64,000 bases of DNA from Thalassotalea litorea (GCF_005843925.1 NZ_VCBC01000002.1:248001-312000), one strand, 5' to 3'; numbered from the stretch's first letter, positions 1 through 8,936 are shown. Program-made: numbers and translations. Notes: generated by a model not told the origin, from the sequence alone.

Positions 1-645
1 GGTAAGCATTTCGACCGGAATGGAAATATGATCGGAGTATTTAGTGACGATAGACTTTAAGCGCCAGTCATCTAAAAATTCTTGTTCATCTTCTTTTAAG
101 AACAAGATAATGTCCGTACCACGAGTCGACTTTTCGATGTCTTCAACCGAGAAATCCCCTTCGCCTTTTGACGTCCACTCAACGGCCTGATCTGCGTCAA
201 CTCCGGCTGCCCGTGAACGCACTACGACTTTATCGGCGACGATAAATGCCGAGTAAAAGCCAACACCAAACTGACCGATTAATTGTGAATCTGACGCTTG
301 GTCACCCGACAGACGACTAAAGAAATCCGCAGTACCTGATTTAGCGATGGTACCCAGGTGAGTGATAATATCATCACGGGTCATACCGATACCATTATCT
401 GAAATGGTGATCGTATTATTGTCTTTGTCAGCGCTGATGCGCACACGTAAGTTACCGTCACCTTCATACAGGCTGGCATCAGATAGCGCTTTGAAACGCA
501 ACTTGTCCGCAGCATCCGCTGAATTAGAGACCAACTCGCGCAGGAAGATTTCCTTATTGGAATAGAGCGAGTGGATCATTAATTGTAGTAATTGCTTTAC
601 TTCAGTTTGAAAGCCGTGAACTTCTTTATGGCCGGGATCAGACAT
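1..645 (-). CDS. htpG: Molecular chaperone HtpG (Hsp90), N-terminal part, cut by window edge
   Basis: Bacterial Hsp90, a cytoplasmic ATP-dependent chaperone dimer. Reading the minus strand from the ATG at 645 gives 215 codons of the N-terminal GHKL ATPase domain; the rest lies left of the window. Visible family motifs are [16 protein letters not shown], with the catalytic Glu at about residue 37 and the Mg-binding Asn at about 41, then SDNGIGMT at about 82-89 and the lid/glycine motif [11 protein letters not shown]. An AGGAGACACG stretch just upstream gives a ribosome binding site. In many gammaproteobacteria htpG follows recR, and that order is kept here. Identification is secure; only the 5' part is visible. 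Confidence 0.95.
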   Translation of the reverse strand, partial: MSDPGHKEVHGFQTEVKQLLQLMIHSLYSNKEIFLRELVSNSADAADKLRFKALSDASLYEGDGNLRVRISADKDNNTITISDNGIGMTRDDIITHLGTIAKSGTADFFSRLSGDQASDSQLIGQFGVGFYSAFIVADKVVVRSRAAGVDADQAVEWTSKGEGDFSVEDIEKSTRGTDIILFLKEDEQEFLDDWRLKSIVTKYSDHISIPVEMLT

Positions 646-788
646 AAACACGTGTCTCCTAATCTTATTTGTCGGTAGTGGTTGCCGAAGCAATTGTTAT
701 AGAGATCAATGTGGGGATAGGAAAAAGGTTTTAAAGAGCTAGGCCGCAATTTTTTCGATTTTGTTGGTATTTAAGTGATAATAAAGGG

Positions 789-850
789 TCTAAATCAAGG
801 GGTCAGAGTTGTTGATTATGGCATCAACAACTCTGACCCCTTGATTTAGA
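789..850. repeat. Perfect 28-bp inverted repeat (REP/RAYT-like hairpin) between recR and htpG
   Basis: Positions 789-816 and 823-850 are exact reverse complements around a 6-nt loop (tatggc). Each arm contains the core GGGGTCAGAGT. The element starts 1 nt beyond the recR stop codon and would form a very stable stem in recR read-through RNA. It has no long T-tract of its own. GGGGTCAGAGT palindromes are, as I recall, scattered in marine gammaproteobacterial genomes near IS200-like/REP-associated tyrosine transposases; that link is inference, and no such transposase is in the window. It may also act as a terminator or attenuator between recR and htpG. Confidence 0.8.
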
Positions 851-851
851 A

Positions 852-1451
852 TTAAAGCTTTTTCCGGCCGGAAAAAGCATGGGATAAGGTGTTACCGTCA
901 ACATAACCAAGCTCTCCTCCAACCGGAACGCCATGGGCAATTCGCGTCACAGAGACATCATAAGAACCCGCTAAGTCCGCGATAAAGTGAGCAGTTGCTT
1001 CGCCTTCGACGGTTGGATTGGTAGCCAGAATCATTTCATCGAATTCATCGCTCGACAATAAATTTTGCAGTTGATCCAAACCCAATTCCTCCGGGCCGAT
1101 GCCATCGATGGGCGATAAATGCCCCATCAAAACAAAATAACGTCCGATAAACTCACCGGTTTGTTCGATTGCCAGAATATCCGAGGGTGATTCAACGATA
1201 CATAACAAACGACTCGCCTGGCGCTTGGGGCTGGCGCAAATATCACATTGCTCCAACTCCGTGAAAGTACGACAAGTGCGACAATGGCCGATATGCTCCA
1301 TCGCTTTTGCCATTGAATTGGCGAGCTTTGTGGCGCCTATACGGTTGCGTTCAAGCAAATGAAACGCCATCCGTTGCGCCGATTTTGGCCCAACACCGGG
1401 CAAGTGTTTTAGGTTATCGATAAGTTCCTGTACTAGCGGACTAAGTTTCAT
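852..1451 (-). CDS. recR: Recombination mediator protein RecR
   Basis: RecR works with RecF and RecO to load RecA at single-strand gaps. The 199-aa length is standard. The helix-hairpin-helix [17 protein letters not shown] is at residues 17-33, the four-cysteine zinc finger at C57, C60, C69 and C72 (CRTC...CDIC), and the Toprim domain follows from about residue 80 to 175. The ATG at 1451 gives the expected family start. In most relatives recR lies directly behind dnaX and ybaB, but here the upstream neighbour is a divergent operon, so recR must have its own promoter in 1452-1869 or has been relocated. Confidence 0.96.
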   Translation of the reverse strand: MKLSPLVQELIDNLKHLPGVGPKSAQRMAFHLLERNRIGATKLANSMAKAMEHIGHCRTCRTFTELEQCDICASPKRQASRLLCIVESPSDILAIEQTGEFIGRYFVLMGHLSPIDGIGPEELGLDQLQNLLSSDEFDEMILATNPTVEGEATAHFIADLAGSYDVSVTRIAHGVPVGGELGYVDGNTLSHAFSGRKKL

Positions 1452-1786
1452 AAAGATGGCTTGTGAAAAAATAATATCGCAAGAATAACATAGGAGTTGG
1501 AAAGGAGTGAAGATAGGATTTTGCAGTTATTGGTCAACACGTTGTTGACGTTAAATCTTGTTAAAGAATATTAGTTCAATTATTAAGGATTTTTAATAAT
1601 CACAAGCAATAAAAGCTCTTCCAATTCAATAAGATAACTAGGTATACAAAGGAAATGTTAAGCCTTTTCATATGCCATAGGGCTAAATTTTCAACGTATT
1701 CTGTAACGGCGCCAAGTACTGGCAATCACAACAAAAAAAATAAATTATTCCCACACGATTGCTTTTATAAATATAAAATTCTGATA

Positions 1787-1795
1787 TGGTATAAT
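1787..1795 (+). promoter_or_regulatory. Candidate extended -10 promoter for the D-glutamate/5-oxoproline operon
   Basis: The string TGGTATAAT (TGnTATAAT, an extended -10 box with a perfect TATAAT hexamer) lies about 75 nt upstream of the first gene of the operon, in an AT-rich stretch. No convincing TTGACA-like -35 is spaced 17 nt upstream, which fits an extended -10 promoter. The 418-nt recR/operon gap (1452-1869) holds no open reading frame worth calling; the recR promoter should also lie in it. Confidence 0.5.
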
Positions 1796-1869
1796 CAATG
1801 TCCATTTATTTGCTAAAAAACGCTTTAAAATATAGAGTTAGCCAATAACCCACGAGTTGAATTTATCTC

Positions 1870-2685
1870 ATGTCTGAATCATTCATTGCAACTCAATTCG
1901 ATGCCCTGTCCACTCCTAAGCAAGTTCGCAAGGCAATTCGTGACAATGAATTTGTCGGCCATACTTCAGGCCTGGCGAAAGGTTTTGTACAATGTAATCT
2001 AGTGATTTTAGAACAGGCATTGGCAGCGGATTTCCTACTGTTTTGCCAAAAAAATCCCAAACCCTGCCCAATCGTGGCGATGTCCGATGCGCCTGGCAAC
2101 CCGGTCATTTCAACAGCGGGCACAGACATTGATATTCGCACGGATGTTCCTAAATACAAACTATTTAAGCATGGTGTTTTGGTTGAACAGCCCTTGGATA
2201 TCAAAGATTACTGGCAAGATAATTTCGTTAGCTTTTTACTTGGCTGTTCGTTCTCATTTGAAGAAGCGTTGATTGATGGTGGGATTGAAATTCGAAATAT
2301 TACTGAAGGTGTCAATGTGCCTATGTATAACACCAATATCGCTTGCGACAGCGTAGGGGCGTTTAATGGCAATATGGTTGTCAGTATGCGACCCATGCTA
2401 GCAAAAGATGCAATACGAGCCATTCAAATATGCAGTCGCTTCCCCAATGTCCATGGTGCACCGGTGCATCTTGGCGATCCAATACAGATTGGTATCACCG
2501 ACCTTGATAAACCCGATTATGGTGACAAAGTTTCTATAAAGCCGGGAGAAGTCCCCGTATTTTGGGCTTGTGGGGTCACGCCTCAGGTAGTGATAAATCA
2601 TGCAAAGCCCCGAATAAGCATCACCCATAGCCCGGGTAGCATGTTGATCACCGATATTCGAAATAGTCAGTTATCGATTTTTTAG
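1870..2685 (+). CDS. DUF1445 family protein (YcsI-like; N-terminal half of D-glutamate cyclase)
   Basis: This 271-aa protein belongs to the DUF1445/putative hydro-lyase family (YcsI in Bacillus). The family signature is visible near the N terminus ([17 protein letters not shown], residues ~31-47), followed by the conserved MSDAPGNP segment and a C-terminal FWACGVTPQ...[11 protein letters not shown] block. In the vertebrate enzyme DGLUCY a DUF1445 domain is fused to a DUF4392 domain, and the fusion converts D-glutamate to 5-oxo-D-proline. Here the DUF4392 half is a separate gene four positions downstream (5157-6023). It leads a seven-gene operon with pxpA, pxpB and pxpC. No signal peptide, so cytoplasmic. 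The family call is firm; the D-glutamate cyclase role is inferred from the split-domain context. Confidence 0.85.
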   Translation: MSESFIATQFDALSTPKQVRKAIRDNEFVGHTSGLAKGFVQCNLVILEQALAADFLLFCQKNPKPCPIVAMSDAPGNPVISTAGTDIDIRTDVPKYKLFKHGVLVEQPLDIKDYWQDNFVSFLLGCSFSFEEALIDGGIEIRNITEGVNVPMYNTNIACDSVGAFNGNMVVSMRPMLAKDAIRAIQICSRFPNVHGAPVHLGDPIQIGITDLDKPDYGDKVSIKPGEVPVFWACGVTPQVVINHAKPRISITHSPGSMLITDIRNSQLSIF

Positions 2686-2729
2686 TGGATATAAATCAGG
2701 CATGAGCAAAAAATACAAGGACTGCAGAT

Positions 2730-3455
2730 ATGAAGTTAAATTGTGATTTAGGTGAAAGTTTCTCTGCCTGGAAAATGGGCCAGGATGAACACGTAATGCC
2801 GCACATAGATATGGCAAATATTGCCTGTGGTTTCCACGCTTCCGATCCAAATACATTGCAACAAACGCTCGCGCTTGCAATCAAGCATAATGTCATGATT
2901 GGCGCGCACCCTTCATATCAAGATTTAGTAGGATTTGGTCGTCGCTCAATAAAACATAGCGAGCAAGAAATCATCAATTTAATGCATTACCAAATTGGAG
3001 CCATTGACGGTATGGCACAATCTCAAGGCTCACTTGTCCAATACGTAAAACCTCACGGCGCACTATACAACGATATGATGGCCAACGATGATATTTTTAC
3101 CGCGGTAATTAAAAGTATTCATGGATTCTACCGGCCATTGAAGCTAATGATTTTAGCCACAGCACAGGCCGGGCATTATCAAACCATTGCCCGTAACTAT
3201 TCCGTCGAACTCTTGTTTGAAGCATTTGCTGACCGGCGTTACACGAGTGACGGGTTACTTACTCCCCGCACAGAATCCGGCGCCGTTTTAACTAAATCTG
3301 AGGTGTTGGAGCAAGTCAAAAACCTAGTCACTGATGGGGTGGTAATGACTTCTGAGGGGACTCGTCTGCCATTACAAGCCGATACGTTATGCGTTCACGG
3401 CGACAATATTGAAGCCGTTTCATTAGTCAAGGAAATTAGGGCGTTATGTCTGTAA
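2730..3455 (+). CDS. pxpA: 5-oxoprolinase subunit PxpA (LamB/YcsF family)
   Basis: PxpA is one of three subunits of the prokaryotic ATP-dependent 5-oxoprolinase, which opens 5-oxoproline (pyroglutamate) to glutamate in the cytoplasm. The 241-aa protein shows the family blocks in order: NCDLGES at residues 4-10, NIACGFHASDP at ~30-40, GAHPSYQDLVGFGRR at ~57-71, VKPHGALYND at ~108, EAFADRRY at ~165 and LCVHGDN near the C terminus. The ATG at 2730 has an AAGGA site 8 nt upstream. It overlaps pxpB by 10 nt, so translation is probably coupled. Confidence 0.95.
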   Translation: MKLNCDLGESFSAWKMGQDEHVMPHIDMANIACGFHASDPNTLQQTLALAIKHNVMIGAHPSYQDLVGFGRRSIKHSEQEIINLMHYQIGAIDGMAQSQGSLVQYVKPHGALYNDMMANDDIFTAVIKSIHGFYRPLKLMILATAQAGHYQTIARNYSVELLFEAFADRRYTSDGLLTPRTESGAVLTKSEVLEQVKNLVTDGVVMTSEGTRLPLQADTLCVHGDNIEAVSLVKEIRALCL

Positions 3456-4213
3456 CATCGGGCACTGAACCGATTTCAACAAAGCAATCCGAGCCAATAC
3501 GCTTTTATATTGAAGTCGCTTCGGAGAATTCGCTGATGGTGTATTTCGGGACCAATAATGCCAACCTGCAACCGGAAATCTCACTAGAGCTATGTGCCAT
3601 GATTGGCCGCGCTCAAACACTCATCAAATCCTCGCTTGGCGATACAGTCCTGGATACGATCCCTTCCTACAGCTCGCTGATGATCACCTATGATCTTTGG
3701 CTTGTTGATCATTTTCATATTCGCAATCGCATTCAAAAATTGATCAAACAGTTAGTAAGCGATTCTGTTTCTGAGCATAAACTAAACGGTAATACCTTCA
3801 CCCTGCCCGTCTATTATGACACGTGCGTTGGTCCTGACTTACCCCGTATCGCCAAAAATGCCGGCATAAGTATTGAAGAAGTCATTCAACTGCATGTGCA
3901 ACAAGAGTATTACGTATACACCATAGGTTTTGCTCCAGGATTTGCTTACCTTGGCGAGGTTAATGAAACCATTGCCATGCCTAGGTTAGCCACGCCTCGT
4001 GCGACTGTTGCACAAGGTTCAGTGGCTATAGCCGACAAACAAACGGCTATATATCCTGCCCCCTCTCCGGGTGGTTGGAATATTATCGGCCGCTGTCCAA
4101 CCCCAATGTTCAACCCTAATAGTGAAACGCCGATCCCGGTCGCTGTCGGCGATAAAGTACGATTTAAGGCCATCACTGAAACGCAGTTCCTTGAATTAGG
4201 TGGTCAGCTATGA
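3446..4213 (+). CDS. pxpB: 5-oxoprolinase subunit PxpB (KipI family)
   Basis: PxpB corresponds to KipI and to the N-terminal half of allophanate-hydrolase subunit-type proteins; with PxpC it provides the ATP-dependent part of 5-oxoprolinase. Family blocks are YYDTCVGPDLPRIA (~residue 127), YTIGFAPGFAYLGE (~154-167) and the proline-rich IYPAPSPGGWNIIGRCP (~200-216). The 255-aa protein is slightly longer than typical (about 220-240) because of roughly 20 extra residues at the N terminus, so a start a few codons downstream is possible, though no better-placed ATG is evident. It overlaps pxpC by 4 nt (ATGA). Confidence 0.93.
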   Translation: MSVTSGTEPISTKQSEPIRFYIEVASENSLMVYFGTNNANLQPEISLELCAMIGRAQTLIKSSLGDTVLDTIPSYSSLMITYDLWLVDHFHIRNRIQKLIKQLVSDSVSEHKLNGNTFTLPVYYDTCVGPDLPRIAKNAGISIEEVIQLHVQQEYYVYTIGFAPGFAYLGEVNETIAMPRLATPRATVAQGSVAIADKQTAIYPAPSPGGWNIIGRCPTPMFNPNSETPIPVAVGDKVRFKAITETQFLELGGQL

Positions 4214-5157
4214 TGTCTGGGTTCTACGTCGAGCATCCCGGCATGCACACCCTGATTGAAGACGCTGGCCGCATTGGTAAAGCAAATTTAGGCCTTACCA
4301 CCGGAGGGCCTGCGGATCGCATGGCATTTTACTGGGCCAACCGGCTTGTAGAAAACGCCCGCGGTTGTGCGGCATTGGAAGTTACCTATGGCGGTTTAAA
4401 GCTGCACAGTAGCTGCAACTCCAGTATTGCGCTTACCGGTGCCGACATAGAATTAAAAATTAATAATCAGCGAGTCAGAAACTGGCAAAGCCACATCATT
4501 GAAAAAGGGGATTTTATTGAATTAGGGTTTAGTCAAAATGGCATAAAAGCCTATCTAGCGATTAAAGGGGGGATTCGGGTAGAGGAGCAATTCGGTAGTT
4601 GCGCAACTGTGGTCAGGGAACACATTGGGGGGATAAATGGTTCGGCATTGATCAAAGGGGACTGGCTGCCAGTTGAGGAACAAATTTGCGCTCACACCAA
4701 TGCGTTACCTGAAAATGCAATCCCAACTTACTTAACCTCCCTAAATTTACGGGTAATCACAGGTTATCAATATCAACAGTTTTCCGTGCACCAGCGCCAG
4801 CGTTTTTTTAGCAGCGAATACCAGGTTTCCAGTCAGTGGGATCGGATGGGTTATCGACTGCAAGGTGAAGCAATAACATTCCCAAAACAAAACATGTTAA
4901 GCGAAGGTATCGCGTATGGAGCGGTGCAAATTCCTGCCGATGGCCAACCGATTGTGTTGCTAAATGACCGGCAAACCATAGGCGGTTACCCTAAAATGGG
5001 CTCGGTATTTTCTCTGGATGCCTATCAACTTGCGCAATGCCAACAGGGCGCAAAGATACGATTTGAGCCAATCAGTATCGAAAATGCTCACAATGAATTA
5101 TATCTGGCTCAGTCCCGCTTTAAGCAAATTGAGTTTATCAAAAAGGCTGCCAATTGA
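4210..5157 (+). CDS. pxpC: 5-oxoprolinase subunit PxpC (KipA / biotin-dependent carboxyltransferase-like)
   Basis: PxpC is the KipA-like subunit of 5-oxoprolinase. The 315-aa protein has the normal family length and motifs: TLIEDAGRIGKANLGLTTGG (residues ~15-34) with GPADRMAFYWANRLV following, YLAIKGGI (~117), WDRMGYRLQG (~216-225), and the C-terminal block MLSEGIAYGAVQIPADGQ followed by LNDRQTIGGYPKMG. Start ATG ATG overlaps the pxpB stop (ATGA), and its own TGA overlaps the next ATG, so the operon is translationally coupled throughout. Confidence 0.94.
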   Translation: MMSGFYVEHPGMHTLIEDAGRIGKANLGLTTGGPADRMAFYWANRLVENARGCAALEVTYGGLKLHSSCNSSIALTGADIELKINNQRVRNWQSHIIEKGDFIELGFSQNGIKAYLAIKGGIRVEEQFGSCATVVREHIGGINGSALIKGDWLPVEEQICAHTNALPENAIPTYLTSLNLRVITGYQYQQFSVHQRQRFFSSEYQVSSQWDRMGYRLQGEAITFPKQNMLSEGIAYGAVQIPADGQPIVLLNDRQTIGGYPKMGSVFSLDAYQLAQCQQGAKIRFEPISIENAHNELYLAQSRFKQIEFIKKAAN

Positions 5158-6023
5158 TGAGCCACACATCCTCTGAAATCGCATTAAGCAAAGCGATAGA
5201 ACAACTATTGGTGAGTCGAAACACCCGGCAAATGCAGTTTGCTCGACAATTCCTCAGACCCGGCTACATAATAAGGGCTGCCAAACAAATCCATGATTGT
5301 ATGGGAACAATCGTGATTGCAACCGGATTTCCAGTGTGCGATACCTTCGAAACCGATGGTCCTGTCGGCGCTCTGGCACTGTATGAGTGCCTTTCTGCCT
5401 TGGATAAATCGGTTGTACTTGTTTGTGACAATCCTTTATTCCAAGCCCTTCAACCTCACTATCGTTGCGCTCAAATTCCCCTTGGCATAGGTAAAGAACA
5501 GCAAATTGCAGGCGTAGTTGAACAACTCGCACCACAATTAATTATTGCCATTGAACGTCCAGGACTGACAGAAGACAATACCTATCGCAATATGCGCGGT
5601 GAAGACATTTCCCACCGTTGTGCTCGATTTGATGATTTCATAACACTAGCCAAGTGTCCTACGATTGCGGTTGGCGATGGTGGCAATGAGATAGGCATGG
5701 GAAATATCGCAAAGCATATTGCATCGTTAGATATTATCCCTTCTCAAACAGAATGTGATGAATTGATTGTCGCCGATGTATCGAACTGGGCTGCGTATGC
5801 ACTCATTGCCTTTTTGGCTATTTGGCAGAAAAAGAATTTACTGGCACAAATTGACGTGGAGACACTGCTGAGGTTTTTATCCAGCAAGGGTAGTGTTGAT
5901 GGTGTGACCCGGAAAAATCATTTAACCGAAGACAGTTTGTGCTTCAGCGCTGGCGTTGAAATCATTAAACAAATAACACGACTTTGCGAAGAACTCCGCG
6001 CAGCAGAATCGATAAAGATATAA
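5157..6023 (+). CDS. DUF4392 family protein (C-terminal half of D-glutamate cyclase)
   Basis: The 288-aa protein belongs to DUF4392, the D-glutamate cyclase-like C-terminal domain of DGLUCY. Recognisable blocks are IVIATGFPV...ETDGPVGALAL (residues ~51-75), IIAIERPG...YRNMRGEDIS (~132-154) and TIAVGDGGNEIGMGNIA (~170-186), which carry the glycine- and acid-rich residues expected of a catalytic site. A TTG codon in frame at 5154 is a possible start, but the ATG at 5157 overlaps the pxpC stop by 1 nt (TGATG) and is preferred. Together with the DUF1445 gene at 1870 it rebuilds the two-domain eukaryotic enzyme from two polypeptides. The reaction is inferred from DGLUCY, not proven for bacterial split forms. 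Confidence 0.87.
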   Translation: MSHTSSEIALSKAIEQLLVSRNTRQMQFARQFLRPGYIIRAAKQIHDCMGTIVIATGFPVCDTFETDGPVGALALYECLSALDKSVVLVCDNPLFQALQPHYRCAQIPLGIGKEQQIAGVVEQLAPQLIIAIERPGLTEDNTYRNMRGEDISHRCARFDDFITLAKCPTIAVGDGGNEIGMGNIAKHIASLDIIPSQTECDELIVADVSNWAAYALIAFLAIWQKKNLLAQIDVETLLRFLSSKGSVDGVTRKNHLTEDSLCFSAGVEIIKQITRLCEELRAAESIKI

Positions 6024-6037
6024 AGGTAAAACAAGGT

Positions 6038-6898
6038 ATGAATTGGGTATTTCTAAATGATGAATACATAAGTGCAGATCAGGCAAAGATTTCACCGATG
6101 GATCGGGGCTTTTTGTTTGGCGATGGTATTTATGAAGTGATCCCAAGCTATGATGGTAAATTTGTTGGATTTACCCCGCACATCGAACGTCTGATTAAAG
6201 GGCTTAGTGAGGTAGAAATAAATCTTAACTATGAACGGAGCAAATGGCTTGAAATCTGCGAGCGACTCGTTGCTAAGAACGGCAAAGGCGATCTTGGTGT
6301 CTATTTGCACGTATCACGAGGCACAAGCCCAACGCGTTTCCATGCCTACCCTGAAAATATTGCACCAACGGTTTTTGCCTATACGTTTGCGATACCACCT
6401 GCGCCAAACGCTAATAAAGATCAAGTAAGAACCTATCGGGTAAGAACCTTGCCGGATTTACGCTGGCAGCGCTGCCATATAAAATCCACGGCATTACTTG
6501 GCAACGTCATGCACTTTCAACAAGGTTTTAAAGATGGTTATGATGAAGTATTGCTTTTTTCAGAAGAAAATAGATTAACCGAAGCGGCAGCCTGCAATGC
6601 TTTCGTAATCAAAAGTGGTAGTGTCGCTACACCGCCGTTAGATAGCCAGTTATTGCCAGGTATCACTCGATTTATTTTGTTGGATGTCTTGAAAAAGTAC
6701 TCGTCTTTGCACGTTGCAGAACGTGCTATCAGCAAAGAGGAAGTACTTAATGCCGATGAGGTATGGCTCACCAGTTCAACCAAGCAGATTGCTCCGGTGA
6801 TCGCCATCGATAATAAACCAGTCGGGGATGGCCAGGTTGGAGACATTTGGACGCAGGCACAATTATTGTTTAGCGAGCATCAATTTGACTATCAATAA
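6038..6898 (+). CDS. Class IV PLP aminotransferase, D-amino-acid aminotransferase type
   Basis: Predicted D-amino-acid transaminase, which moves the amino group of D-alanine and other D-amino acids to 2-oxoglutarate, giving D-glutamate. From the ATG at 6038 (reached after ACAAGG) it is 286 aa, the size of the Bacillus enzyme. Matching landmarks are MDRGFLFGDGIYEVI (21-35), RCHIKSTALLGN with the Schiff-base Lys149, Glu182 in NRLTEAAACNAF for the PLP ring nitrogen, and SSTKQIAPV (~246-254) for phosphate binding. The RCHIKS form matches D-aminotransferases better than branched-chain enzymes as I remember them. Directly downstream of the cyclase half, it would feed D-glutamate into the pathway. 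Branched-chain or ADC-lyase-like activity is less likely but not excluded. Confidence 0.85.
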   Translation: MNWVFLNDEYISADQAKISPMDRGFLFGDGIYEVIPSYDGKFVGFTPHIERLIKGLSEVEINLNYERSKWLEICERLVAKNGKGDLGVYLHVSRGTSPTRFHAYPENIAPTVFAYTFAIPPAPNANKDQVRTYRVRTLPDLRWQRCHIKSTALLGNVMHFQQGFKDGYDEVLLFSEENRLTEAAACNAFVIKSGSVATPPLDSQLLPGITRFILLDVLKKYSSLHVAERAISKEEVLNADEVWLTSSTKQIAPVIAIDNKPVGDGQVGDIWTQAQLLFSEHQFDYQ

Positions 6899-6899
6899 C

Positions 6900-7814
6900 A
6901 TGTCAGACACCTCGCTCAATCATGCCGATAGCTGGTATAAAAAAGGCCTGTTTTTTAAGTATGGTAACGACCAGGTGTTTTTTCGCGAAAATGTTACCCA
7001 AGCACCAGAAGACACCCTCTCGACCGTTCAAAAACCAGTATTGCTATTACTTCATGGGTTTCCAACCTGCAGTTGGGATTTCGCCGCGATATGGCCGCAG
7101 CTCAGTAACTCGTTTCGCCTGGTGACGTTAGATTTTCTCGGTTTTGGCTGTAGCGACAAACCTAACACCGGCTACTCAATCTCTCTTCAGGCGGATATTA
7201 CTCAAGCATTGCTCAAGCATTTGAATATCGATAGATTCCACATTTTATCCCATGATTTTGGAGACACCGTCGCCATCGAGCTGGTCGCTCGCATGCAGAG
7301 CAAAGGCGATATTCAGTCTTTAATACTCACTAATGGCGGCATCTTTGCGGACTTTCATCAACCATTGCTGATTCAAAAATTGCTCGCATCTGCGTTGGGG
7401 AAAATAATTGCGCCTTTGATCGGATTTAAACACTTTAAAAAATCGATGGAGAGCATCTTTTCAGTGCCGCTTAATGAGTCGCAACTTGAGCAATATTGGC
7501 AATTACTCAACCTGCAACAAGGCAAACGGGTATTTCCACAATTGATTAAGTATATGAATGAAAGAAAAACCTACCAGCAACGTTGGGAAGGCACGCTGGA
7601 GGCGACATCTGTCCCTACGGGGCTTATCGCCGGAGACGATGACCCGATTAGCGGCTCGCAAATGATCGCAAGATATCGGCAAATAAAGCCACAAACCACC
7701 GCGATTGCGATGGCTGAAACTGGACACTACCCTCATGTAGAAAGACCATCGGAATTTATTCGGCACCTATTCAATCTTTATCAATGTTTGAATATCGATA
7801 TTTCAGCGTCGTAA
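6900..7814 (+). CDS. Alpha/beta hydrolase, MEST/PEG1-like
   Basis: A 304-aa alpha/beta-hydrolase-fold protein starting 1 nt after the aminotransferase stop. The oxyanion motif LLHGFPTCSWDF is at residues 51-61. The nucleophile elbow LSHDFGDTVA places Asp119 where haloalkane dehalogenases and epoxide hydrolases have their nucleophile Asp. A probable acid lies at D247/D248 (GDDDP) and the catalytic His276 is in ETGHYPHVERP. The block LILTNGGIFADFHQPLLIQK (141-160) closely resembles the vertebrate imprinted gene product MEST, including the SHDxGD elbow. Its substrate is unknown. An operon position behind D-amino-acid genes suggests it releases or modifies a substrate for the pathway, but this is inference. 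Confidence 0.85.
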   Translation: MSDTSLNHADSWYKKGLFFKYGNDQVFFRENVTQAPEDTLSTVQKPVLLLLHGFPTCSWDFAAIWPQLSNSFRLVTLDFLGFGCSDKPNTGYSISLQADITQALLKHLNIDRFHILSHDFGDTVAIELVARMQSKGDIQSLILTNGGIFADFHQPLLIQKLLASALGKIIAPLIGFKHFKKSMESIFSVPLNESQLEQYWQLLNLQQGKRVFPQLIKYMNERKTYQQRWEGTLEATSVPTGLIAGDDDPISGSQMIARYRQIKPQTTAIAMAETGHYPHVERPSEFIRHLFNLYQCLNIDISAS

Positions 7815-7875
7815 CTCACGGCGGGTTTGCAACAGATCACATACAACCAATGCGAAAACATACTGCGCTGAAAAC

Positions 7876-7909
7876 AAAAAGGCCCTGATATTTCTATCAA
7901 GGCCTTTTT
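7876..7909. terminator. Bidirectional terminator between the D-amino-acid operon and galU
   Basis: AAAAAGGCC (7876-7884) pairs with GGCCTTTTT (7901-7909); inner TGATA/TATCA extend the stem. The stem ends in A-runs and T-runs on both sides, so it can serve the plus-strand operon and the convergent minus-strand galU. Confidence 0.85.
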
Positions 7910-7948
7910 AATGAATTACGCTTTATTGCCGTAATAATATTGGCGTAG

Positions 7949-8857
7949 CTATTTGACAACCGATTGCAAATATGCCTTAAAGCCTTCCGCTAATTCCGGA
8001 TGACGCAAACCATATTCTACATTGGCTTTCATATACCCCATTTTAGAACCACAATCGTGTGATTTTCCGGTCATATGGAAAGCTTCAACGGTTTCGATTT
8101 TCATCAAACTCGCAATGGCGTCGGTTAACTGAATCTCATCACCGGCGCCCGGTGGTGTAAACTCAAGTAAATGCCAGATTTCTTTAGACAAGACGTAACG
8201 TCCCACTACCGCCAAATTTGACGGGGCATCTTCTACTGCAGGTTTTTCAACAACCGCTGACATAGCAGCAGAGTCACCTTCTAATAATTGATTGCCATTA
8301 CAGTCGACAACACCGTATGAACTTACCTTATCCATTGGAACTGGTTCTACCATGATTTGGCTATGCCCTGTCTCGTCATATCGAGACAGCATTGCCGCAA
8401 GGTTTTCAGTTTTCGGATTCGATGTACTGTCATCAATCAAAACGTCAGGTAATACCACGGCAAATGGTTCTTCACCGACGATAGGCAGCGCTTTTAAAAC
8501 CGCATGTCCAAGACCTTTTGCTTCACCTTGGCGAACATGCATGATGGTCACATCTTTTGGACAAATTGCCTGAATTTCATCAAGAAGTTTGCGTTTAACG
8601 CGCTTCTCCAATGACGTTTCCAACTCAAATGACTTATCAAAATGGTTTTCAATGGCATTTTTCGAAGAGTGAGTTACCAAAACGATTTCTTTGATACCAG
8701 CAGCGATACATTCGTTGACGATATATTGAATCAGTGGTTTATCCACCACAGGTAACATTTCTTTAGGGATAGCTTTGGTGGCAGGTAGCATCCTTGTGCC
8801 CAGCCCTGCGACAGGAATAACCGCTTTGCGAATACTCTTTCCTGCGTTTACAGACAT
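7949..8857 (-). CDS. galU: UTP--glucose-1-phosphate uridylyltransferase
   Basis: Makes UDP-glucose from UTP and glucose-1-phosphate for surface polysaccharides and the galactose pathway. The 302-aa protein carries the nucleotidyltransferase signature [18 protein letters not shown] at residues ~18-35 and the GalU blocks [23 protein letters not shown] and [16 protein letters not shown]. It is downstream of a UDP-glucuronate 4-epimerase gene on the same strand with a 79-nt gap, so the two probably share a transcript. UDP-glucose made here would also feed the polysaccharide locus at 34910-50671. Confidence 0.96.
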   Translation of the reverse strand: MSVNAGKSIRKAVIPVAGLGTRMLPATKAIPKEMLPVVDKPLIQYIVNECIAAGIKEIVLVTHSSKNAIENHFDKSFELETSLEKRVKRKLLDEIQAICPKDVTIMHVRQGEAKGLGHAVLKALPIVGEEPFAVVLPDVLIDDSTSNPKTENLAAMLSRYDETGHSQIMVEPVPMDKVSSYGVVDCNGNQLLEGDSAAMSAVVEKPAVEDAPSNLAVVGRYVLSKEIWHLLEFTPPGAGDEIQLTDAIASLMKIETVEAFHMTGKSHDCGSKMGYMKANVEYGLRHPELAEGFKAYLQSVVK

Positions 8858-8936
8858 ATTACTTCCTTATTTAGTTCTTTTTCTACTTACTTTTTACCAC
8901 GGAATTAGGTCCGTATCATAACAAATACGGATTAAA

